Source of the DNA: Symsagittifera roscoffensis
Taxonomy: Eukaryota > Xenacoelomorpha > Acoela > Convolutidae
Direction of reading: 5' to 3'
DNA: 64,000 bases
Assembly (NCBI RefSeq): GCF_963678635.1
Contig: NC_087064.1
Coordinates: 61,993,548-62,057,547 of the forward strand
The position numbers and the translations under genes were made by a program. A model generated the notes under the pieces. It ran no database searches and was not told where the DNA came from. It saw nothing but the letters and a program-made list of their open reading frames with translations. Positions 56,401 through 64,000 of the stretch are shown here, piece after piece (within the stretch, counting starts at the first letter, position 1; each line of letters begins with the position of its first letter).

Positions 56401-59400
56401 GTTCAGTTTTGACAATGTTTCAATAATTTTATGTTGAATACAATTTTCACCGATGCACAAATATTTTCTAACTTACATTTTCATTCTTAAATTGATGATT
56501 TTATTGATGTAATAATTACATCTCATTGTATTCAAACTTGAGTAACTAATCTGGTTTTGTAACTAATATTAACTTTACACTCTTACTATACTAATACATC
56601 GACTAATCTGTATAGTAATTGAAGTGTTTTTCTTCTTCTACAAAAAGTCGCCAAGCGCAGTGTCATAAGCTTTGCTGAACCGAAAATTAACTCTGCAATT
56701 TTCAAACTTATTTCGGTTTTGCTTCGACAAGTATTTACGCAAAATTGTAAAAAAATTTCAAAACGGAATTCAAAACTTTCAAATAACAGCAACTTTCAGT
56801 TCTGTTGAACACATGTCCAGTTTCGGCACTTTTGTCTTTTAGCACTGTTGGATTCGCTTCTTTCTAAACTCGAAGGCTTGTTAGGTTTTACGCGAATTAA
56901 GTAGGAGACAAAATGTCAAATTATAGAAGTAACTTGAAATTTTCACCACAATTTTTATGGCGGATTTTGGGTCGAAATTCATTTAGGTGTCATAATAAGT
57001 CTGCTGGATCGATTTTCTGGCGGTGTATTGTCTAGCATTAAAATTGGAACATAAAATTGAAAAATTCCCAAATCTATAATCATTATACACTAAAACACAA
57101 AAAAAACTTAATCAAGCATTTCACAATTTGTGCGGCACGCAGTCTTACGTATTTTACAGTATGTGCGGCACTCATTGTTCGGTTAAGCCATTACAAGTCG
57201 GGGTATGATTGATTTCATTTTTAGTGTGAAGAAACTTTATTTGCTTGCTGGTTGCACAATTTTTCAGTTTTCTACATCTCAGAAATGCAAGTTGCGATTG
57301 GGAAGGATTATGATTGTTGGTTTGTATTTCTGAGAAATAAAGCTATCTTAATTAAGCTAGCCGATACATTGTCGTGTTTTCCAACTTTTATGCTAGTCGA
57401 GCTTTATGCTAATGGAGAGGTCGCCAATTTTTCATTTAATCGTTAGCATATTTAAGAATAGTTGTTTGTTACTGGTTGATTTGAAAAAACTTTTTTTTGT
57501 CAGTTCTCATTTCACTTTTAATTAAATTTTTGATGCCATTCATTTGCAATAGGCAGCGAAAATTGGCCAAATCGGAATGATAAATTTCATTTAAATTTTG
57601 TCTAACGAATCTTAAGCATTTGACGTATACGAGTTTCAAACATTCAGTAAATCACATTCGGACATAGTGAAAATTGTTGCGAAGCTTCAAAGAACTTATA
57701 TCACAGTCAGATTTTGTCTCAACGCTACCCATTTTGTATGATTTTGTCTCAACGCTACCCAGCTCCCTTAAAACGCAAGAAATTTTTCGAGCTCGATATT
57801 TGCTGTACGAATGTTTTTACTGGGCGAGACAGAAAAAGCAAAGTTAAAAATCTTTGTTTCAATGCATTTTGACTTTTCAGCTTTGTTTTCCATTTTCGGT
57901 ATGATTGGTTTTGCTGTTATCTAGGAAGCAATTTCGGTCAATTAGTTTGATTTTGGTATACCATGAAAAGTTACGTATCACAAAGAAATGGGTTGGAGTG
58001 AATTTTTTCATTAAAGCCCTTTCACTCGTGAATACACCAGTATTAAAATATTTATACTTTTTGCCGTGGAAAAACGTTGGTCTGAATATATATTTTTTAC
58101 TGATTGAGTAGCCGAATTGTGGCAAGTAAAATAGTGTAGAGCGAACTCATTGAACGTAAGATCGTAAGTCTGCTTAAATTTTTTCGGCTTAGGTGCCACA
58201 TCACATTTTTTATTTTGCTTGGCATGTTTTCCTAGACACCCTGTTTAGATAAAAAACTGATATGGTTATGTATGGAATTGGATTTTTAATTTCTTTATGT
58301 TTTCAAAGCTTTTAATTTTTGTTTCACTTTTTGCGACAATTCCAGTTTTTCTGAAAATCTACCTTAACGATATTGACAGAATGCATAATCTCTTTGTCTC
58401 TTTACTTTACCCGATTGTCTACAGCCTTCGAAAAAGTTTGTTGGGGAATATTTGACCTATATTTTGGATTTTTCTCGTTTTCCTCTAAAACCATCCCAAA
58501 TATAAGATTTTGGGCTCAATGGATAGAACCTTTTGGGGGAAGCTCCCTTGTGTGAGAGGCTACGCCTAATATTCGTTACACTAAAATTAATGGACCTCGG
58601 AAAAGTCAAAGTTTTGGGCAAAGGCAAGTTTTTGAAATTTTGAAATAACCTGTTTCATCCCGCATCAGTATTTGAAATGAAAAAAAAGTACATATCAAAC
58701 AGGTACTCCCATCCCAGCTTTAGCTGGACACCTAGTTCTCTTTTATCGAGACATACGAAAATTTTGGTTCGAGTTGTTTTTCATCGTTTTTCACTTTTTT
58801 CGACTTCTATTGCATTTATGCTTGTGTTGCTTCGCAAGTGGTGCAAAGCTCCGTCTCTCTGTAAGATTTTGTCTAGACCTTTCATTACACCAAGCACAAA
58901 AATGACACAAATTTGAAAATGAAAGAAAAAAATACGTTTTTTAAGTGATTCATTAATGTGTTAAGAAATTATGCGCTACTCGCACAGCACTACTCTTGTT
59001 CCGGTTTTGTTTTTGAATTTTGTTATCTGGAAATTAATTTACGGGAATGCAGAACGTAGCTAGGTAGCCTCTCAAGTAATGATAGACAATAAGCACAAGT
59101 TCTACTTCAGATCAATAATTTACTGATTTAAAGCATAGACTGCAGGTCTATAAATTAGAGGTTTCAAATAAAATCTAATGATCAAGTTTAATGTAGTATC
59201 TCATGTTCGTACCAAACTTGTTATGCTTAGTAAATTTAGGCTTTAATGATGACAGAAGTGTCAATTTAATCAGCAGCGGATGGGGGGTCGAACGCCCCCT
59301 CCCTCAGGGATTCGACCCCAACATTTTCCAAAAAGTGCCTAAAAATTGCCTTTTTTGGCCTGTTTTTTTTCCAAAATTTGCCTGCGGAGCAGAAAATTGG

Positions 59401-61387
59401 GTCTTTATAGTAATTCGAGAGAGCTCAGAAAATCAATTTGTTCCACCTGAAAAAAAAGTCGATAAATTTTCGAAATTTTTTGTGAAAATTCCCCACCTCG
59501 CGACATTTAATCACTGTTTTTTTTGCCGCCATTGAAGCATGAATAGATCCAAAAATTACCAGCTTAGGATAAAAACAAAAATACATTCTCGAATCTCAAA
59601 TCTTATTTCAATTCTTTGAAACGAGTCTCGAAAAAATAGCTGCTTACCCATGTTTGAATTTTAGCCTCTGAGAAAGTGATATCCTTGTTTATCAGATCAG
59701 GATCCAGGACCGGTGATTTTTTTTCGACGACTGCAAGTGGGGAAAATTTTTGTCCTCAGGCGTGTTTTATTTCTTTTTGGTTTTCTTTTTTTTTCAATCA
59801 GGTACCATAAATAATCATCAGAATAGATCAAGTGATAAGTGATATTGGTAGCGATAATTTTTTTCTCGGGTAAGCTGGTTTTGGAAGCTTCATTCAGTTT
59901 TTCACAGAAGCGTTATTGGTCATATTTTTGCTTGTGTATGCAAAGTGCAACTTCGCCTCTGTGTCAAAAAATTACACTCAAAATGAATGTGTTGCTAGAG
60001 AAGGTGAAATCAGCTACAGGTTGAATTTCATAGTTTCAGTCGAAATAAATTACAAAAAGATACAAATGCTTGTAATTATTAGCGCATTTTTAACAGTGTT
60101 TGTTAATCAGTTTGATTTTTCCTAAATTGATTTACATGCAATTGTCATATGGGCTATGACTAGCCAAACAGATATGTTCAATTATATTGCTTTGATTAGT
60201 TTTATCGAATTTGTTGCTGACTTTACATTTTTCGGCAACATATTCACTTTGAGCCAAAATTTTTGGAGTTGATTCAAAATTTCGGAATGGGGGTGGATCG
60301 AACAAATTATTTTCAATTTTTCATTCCCTTGTTTGTGTTAGAATTGACAATGTATCTGCTGTCATTTGCACAGATGTTTTCATTTCTGTGAAAGCTCATC
60401 TTTGATTAAGTCTGTTGGTATTGTTCAGACAAATCCAAAGGTGGACGAAGTCAGTCGCTGCCACGAGAAGTTCGGGTACGAGAAGGTACCAGAAATAGAA
60501 CTTCGGGCGCAGAAAGAACTGGTGATGGCCACAGTATTACGGAGACCAGTTCTAATTCGGATTATTCATCAAACGAAAGGCCTTGCGATGAAAAACATCA
60601 AGCTCAACAACCAAAATCCTCTCCAAAACCAACAGCATCTGTCGATTATACACAGTATAAAAGAGTCGAAAGAGAAACGGCGAGCAAGCCTACGCCAGAC
60701 AGAAATTTATCAAATATCTTAATGGCTGGCGTGGCTTTCGCTGTAATTTTGCTTTTACTGCACTGCTATCCACACATAATTCAGCTGCTCCCAAGTCCAG
60801 AGCCACCGAAACGTCTGAGTGAAATAAAAAGTCTATATCCGATTGAGAATGATGATCACTATTTCAAGCAATTGACAGGCCTCAAACGAGATTATCTTTA
60901 CACAGGTGACATTTTGGTGCTAACTTTTGCCGGCTTCATATCGGGAAAATCGGAAGAGCAGAATATCACGCAGTGGAAATTTCGTAAATTCAAATCGGAA
61001 ATTATCAAATCATTCTTGAACGCAACATCGGAACCAAGATCTATTCTAGCTAATGGAGACATGAGCTCCAAGGAATTTGATGGAAAAATCAAAATTGCTC
61101 GAGGATTCGAAAATAATCTTATTTGGGTGGAAGATTTTCTAAAATTGCAAGCTATGCCTCTTCAATTATTGAGGAAATACACTGACGCTCATGCTTTGAA
61201 TGCAGAGAAAGACACGCTGGTCGTTCTATCTTTTGAAGTGGAAAATGAAAATGGTAATTGGGAGTTAGAAGTCAGTGATTACATGCGCAAAGACTTTGGT
61301 CAGAAATTCATTCGTGATGAAGTGGAGCCGTACTTAGCAAGGGTTGCACTCAATATTATTGAGTATCGCCCGCGTCCTGGTGATTAG
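53477..61387 (+). CDS. LAP1/LULL1-like torsin activator, 2 exons
   Basis: Related to TOR1AIP1/TOR1AIP2, nuclear-envelope/ER membrane proteins whose luminal domain activates torsin AAA+ ATPases. Exon 1 is 53477-53594 (MSFSEDSKSEDIEQDG..., donor AAAG|GTAAAC); exon 2 is 60429-61387 (acceptor TGTTCAG). Both are phase 1; total 1077 nt, 358 residues, stop TAG. Residues 1-133 are acidic/Ser-rich and cytosolic/nucleoplasmic-like. A transmembrane helix (ILMAGVAFAVILLLLHCYP) spans about 134-153. The luminal part shows LKRDYLYTGDILVLTFAGF, ENNLIWVEDFLKLQAMPLQL, DTLVVLSFEVE and ARVALNIIEYRP, where LAP1/LULL1 carry their activating Arg. Shorter than vertebrate LAP1. Exons between the two cannot be excluded. 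Confidence 0.68.
53609..54006. mobile_element. MITE copy B with 8-bp target duplication
   Basis: 398 bp, flanked by AAAATTTC at 53601-53608 and 54007-54014. Ends CGTGTCTGTACAAAACAGTC and, complemented, GGTACATATACAAAACAGTC. Same family as 33146-33510, sharing the interior GAATTGTCCTTTGTT and GACCGCCGCAGTCG blocks. It sits 14 bp downstream of the exon 1 donor of the LAP1-like gene. Confidence 0.88.
54015..54950. other. Intronic, no gene seen
   Basis: AT-rich sequence in the long intron of the LAP1-like gene. No coding motif recognised. Confidence 0.4.
54950..56340 (+). pseudogene. Heavily decayed LINE reverse transcriptase
   Basis: Plus-strand fragments in changing frames: KKANVTPFKNDDPLDPISYCPI (about 55013-55080), FSKIFEKLLHAQ, FEFGFRKKFSRQGSLIYVTE (55170-55230), SLDLSKAFDSNTH (55258), GVPQATVLDPSISMIY (55430) and TKCKFLGLILDSSFSF (55730). 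The palm YADD is not preserved. Typical EN-type LINE RT order, old insertion in the LAP1-like gene intron. Confidence 0.72.
56341..59200. other. Intronic, mostly without recognisable features
   Basis: AT-rich. A short direct repeat GATTTTGTCTCAACGCTACCC occurs twice near 57710-57760. Part of the interspersed repeat family (TTGCTTCGCAAGTGGTGCAA, near 58828) is present. No convincing exon. Confidence 0.4.
59268..59535. mobile_element. Fragment of GGGCGGAT-type MITE, inverted
   Basis: Reverse complement resembles the interior of 47592-47962: TTTATCGACTTTTTTTTCAG, then ATTTTCTGAGCTCTC, GGGTC, and AAAAAGTGCCTAAAAATTGC versus the AGGCACTTTTTGAAAATTG region. One end (CAGCGGATGGGGGGTCGAA) is near 59268. 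No clear target duplication. Confidence 0.6.
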
Positions 61388-61829
61388 ATGAACATGCATG
61401 AATATGCTTGTACTTCGCTTGATAATTCCGTCTGCTGAATCGATTGTTGTTTTGTGATATATTCGTCTGAAAACGCACACTTGATTGTACAAACTATTTG
61501 GGATGTTATAACTATTTTCCCCCTTGTAACAAGCGGAGATTATAAGGTTCAAAATTCGCATAAGCTTAGCCCCTGAATGAGTTATTTTCAGAGTGAAAAC
61601 TCTTTATATGTACTTTGGGGGCTGTTAACATGATATACCGTTTGTCCCTGCCACAGGTGGAGTGAATACGAGCAAATAGTTTTTGAGGCGATTCATTTAG
61701 GATTCATTAGGCTAAATCAAGTTCCTTTTAATATCCCTGAAATTGCTCTGAATATATCCTGCTTGATGCGTGACCCAATTATTATATTTATACAATACCG
61801 TCTTGTTTTTCTATCCGTTCGTTTCGCTC

Positions 61830-62164
61830 CAGGGGTGGATCTAGGATTTTCTCGAAGGTTGCAATGACGGATTTTTGAACAGTTTTCAACTATTGACATT
61901 TGTACAGGTCGACCAAATTTTTGTTACAACCTTTGAACACTATAACGACCCTGTTTTGACAAATTTTTCTAGACACTTTTTGCAAGGTTTTGACGTCGCG
62001 TTTTTTCGGCGCACGATCCGTTTTCAAATTTCCATATATTAGCGCTTAATGCTCCCATAGAAAAATTTGAGTCATAAAGTAGCTCTGAAGGGTGGGTTCT
62101 TTAAGTCGTAAGAGGTTTAAATCCCTGAAGGGGAGGGGACTCGCGCGTCCTAAATCCGCCCTTG
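61830..62164. mobile_element. GGGCGGAT-type MITE, second copy
   Basis: 335 bp from CAGGGGTGGATCTAGGATTT to AAATCCGCCCTTG, just downstream of the LAP1-like gene. Same ends and interior (AGGTCGACC, CACTTTTTG) as 47592-47962. Flanking 8-mers TTTCGCTC and CTTTGCTG match at only five of eight positions, so the duplication is decayed or absent. Confidence 0.75.
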
Positions 62165-63119
62165 CTTTGCTGTTAGTTATCTTATTTCTTTTTGAAATTA
62201 TTTTCATTTTCATCATTTTGGTGCTATAGAGAAGTGCTTCAAAACCACTAACTTTTACTAGTTACATGTGACATTTTTTGCTACTGCTAAAGATACCTGA
62301 CTTATGAAGGGTTTTCTATTTATTGTTCGAATTTAGTTTTTAGAAGAATTTATTTCTTCAGTGAACATAATATGATACATCAAAATAAATGACACTAAAT
62401 TAAATCGACATATCTTTTTCATTATGTTCAATCATAATCAGCAGAGCAACATGGAGAGGATACGATTAAGGCACACTAAGGTCCTCATTTAATGCCTACT
62501 CTTAAATTTATTTTAGTTCCAAAAAAAAACTATCCAAAAAGAACTATTTTTGTTCTAAATAATCATAGTTTTTTTCTTGTTTTCCCTAATTTTTTTCAAG
62601 GTATTAAATGCTCATTGCAACACAATGGTCACAAACTACAATTTTTTTTTCCAATTCTGTGCTTCCTAAGATTAAAGGGGATTATTTTTCCAAGTATTTT
62701 TTTGCGTTAGAAAATTCAGAAAAACCGTGAAAACATCGATATCTCAACTAGATGGAGTAAAAAGTCCATGTTTTTAGTTTAGATTCGCAACCCCAATTGA
62801 AATACCCGGCAACATCCAAATTCTTGTAAAAAATTAAGTAAAATTATTTATTAAATATAAAGCGGTTAAGTTCTGAGTTTCCTACAATGTAATTGTTTTT
62901 TAATTAGTGCACAAAAACAAAAAAGTTGCTGACTGTTAAATTGCTAAAATTATCTGGTGTTAAACGATTTTTGCATAAAGCGTTGAGAAGCTTTGCTCCT
63001 TGGTTCTGCAGCGATCCAGGTTTGGTTTTCTTCAAGTATGCAGATATTGAAGGGATTGAAACTACGGGTATTATAAGCTAATTCATTTTCTGCAAAAATT
63101 TGATTCTACAAGTTAGTTG
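62165..63119. other. Intergenic, no gene seen
   Basis: AT-rich with long A and T runs. No coding or RNA gene recognised. Confidence 0.4.
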
Positions 63120-63913
63120 CATGCAATTAGTTAACTAATTGACGACAAAATTTTCGTAGATCGTTCGATATATTTAGTAGATCGATCGATTTTAGCAGTT
63201 CGAAAGTAATCAACGTGGTTTTAATGGTATTTAAAGATAATTTATTCGAGATTAACCTAGCATTTGTATTCAACACATCGGAATGAAACTCAATAAGATT
63301 TGAACTACACGCAATCAAATTGGTGTTATCCGGCAAAGAAACGAGTTCGTACGTTTCAGTTGCATTCGGCATATCATTAACCTATTTGAGGAAAAGGAGC
63401 GGACCCAACAGAGCCTTGCGAAACACCCAGATTAATCGACAGTCAGTAACATTTTTTATTCTTTATCTTAGAACATTGGCATCTATCCGATAGATAGCTA
63501 TTAAACCATTCAAGAGAAATACCCCGGATTCCGTATAGTTCTAATTTTTTCAGCAAGATTTTATGATCCAGAGAATCAAACGGTTTACTTTTGTCAACAA
63601 AAAATTGCTTAGCAATGTTTTACCATAAACGAATCTTAGTTTTTCTGTTAATTCGGCTAGCCCGTCGATACTTGCTTACTTTTCGCAAAAATTGAATTGC
63701 TTATTATAAAAAAGGCGAAATTTCGCTAAATAATTGTAAGTTCGCGAACACCTTTTTTTCGAAAATTTGGCTATATTTGATTAGCAGAGAAGTACATCGG
63801 TAATTATTTACAACAGCTTTACCATCAGCTTCATGAAGTGGTATTACTTTGGCGTATTTAAGTTGAGAGCGAACAGAACTAGTTTGAATTGAGAAGTTGA
63901 TTATAAATGTCAA
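63120..63913 (-). pseudogene. Decayed LINE reverse transcriptase fragment
   Basis: Minus strand: LKYAKVIPLHEADGKAVVNN at about 63860-63800 (conserved LINE RT start), KYSQIFEKKVFANL, then a decayed middle, GISLEWFNSYLS near 63500, and NARLISNKLSLNTIKTTLIT at about 63275-63215, which matches the post-palm NKLSLN..KT segment. Fragment is old and may extend past the window end. Confidence 0.65.
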
Positions 63914-64000
63914 TTAAGAAGCTATAACATAGAAAAATACTCATAAGAGTTGATTGCTGTTATTGTCAACTTCAGCTGATTTTTCGGCTTAAGGCTGTTT

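Noticed and set aside
60366-60722. 118-codon frame just upstream of the LAP1-like transmembrane exon
   Set aside because: It is a different frame over exon 2 of the LAP1-like gene. The exon's own frame reads an acidic/Ser-rich tail into the membrane helix and joins exon 1 in phase.
1-64000. Genome-wide reassignment of UAG as a sense codon
   Set aside because: The A-T-R and LAP1-like genes both end at TAG just where the protein should end, so TAG is a stop in this genome.
1-64000. tRNA, rRNA or other structured RNA genes
   Set aside because: I looked for tRNA-like boxes and rRNA core motifs by eye and saw none I could support; a covariance-model scan would settle it.

Overview
The window looks like nuclear DNA of an animal. 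Host genes are split by GT-AG introns, intergenic DNA is AT-rich, there are many LTR and non-LTR retroelements and small DNA transposons, and one gene resembles the metazoan torsin activators LAP1/LULL1. I cannot name the species. TAG and TAA both end host genes, so the standard nuclear code applies.

Layout. About 1-31 kb is a transposon graveyard. A nearly complete Ty3/gypsy element (gag, protease, RT-RNase H, integrase, then accessory coding) ends in an LTR at 10300-11202. A second LTR and decayed gag follow (11265-13893). Next come a LINE fragment with a 2A-like peptide and zinc-finger/endonuclease coding, an SGNH-esterase-like segment, an inverted decayed gypsy pol (16.5-19.0 kb), two LTR-like arms in inverted orientation (19.6-21.5 kb), a decayed minus-strand LINE (21.7-23.7 kb), and a plus-strand LINE (24.9-30.7 kb) split by an opposite-strand LINE of restriction-endonuclease type (26.0-27.9 kb).

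From 33 kb on the DNA is host-like. An intronless SDR dehydrogenase (33.8-34.5 kb), a DUF3504/crypton-recombinase-derived gene (35.4-36.9 kb) and a 13-exon NRPS-like adenylation-thiolation-reductase gene (38.4-51.6 kb) lie on the minus strand. A two-exon LAP1/LULL1-like gene (53.5-61.4 kb) lies on the plus strand, divergent from the NRPS-like gene. Their introns and spacers hold MITEs with 8-bp target duplications, a foldback repeat, tandem repeats and decayed LINEs.

Most notable points: (1) the gypsy Pol carries a macro-domain-like module after the integrase; (2) every in-frame interruption in that element is TAG; (3) the animal A-T-R enzyme lacks the aspartate that normally binds an alpha-amino group; (4) a LINE fragment carries a 2A-like motif. 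All exon models come from reading splice sites and reading-frame phase by eye.
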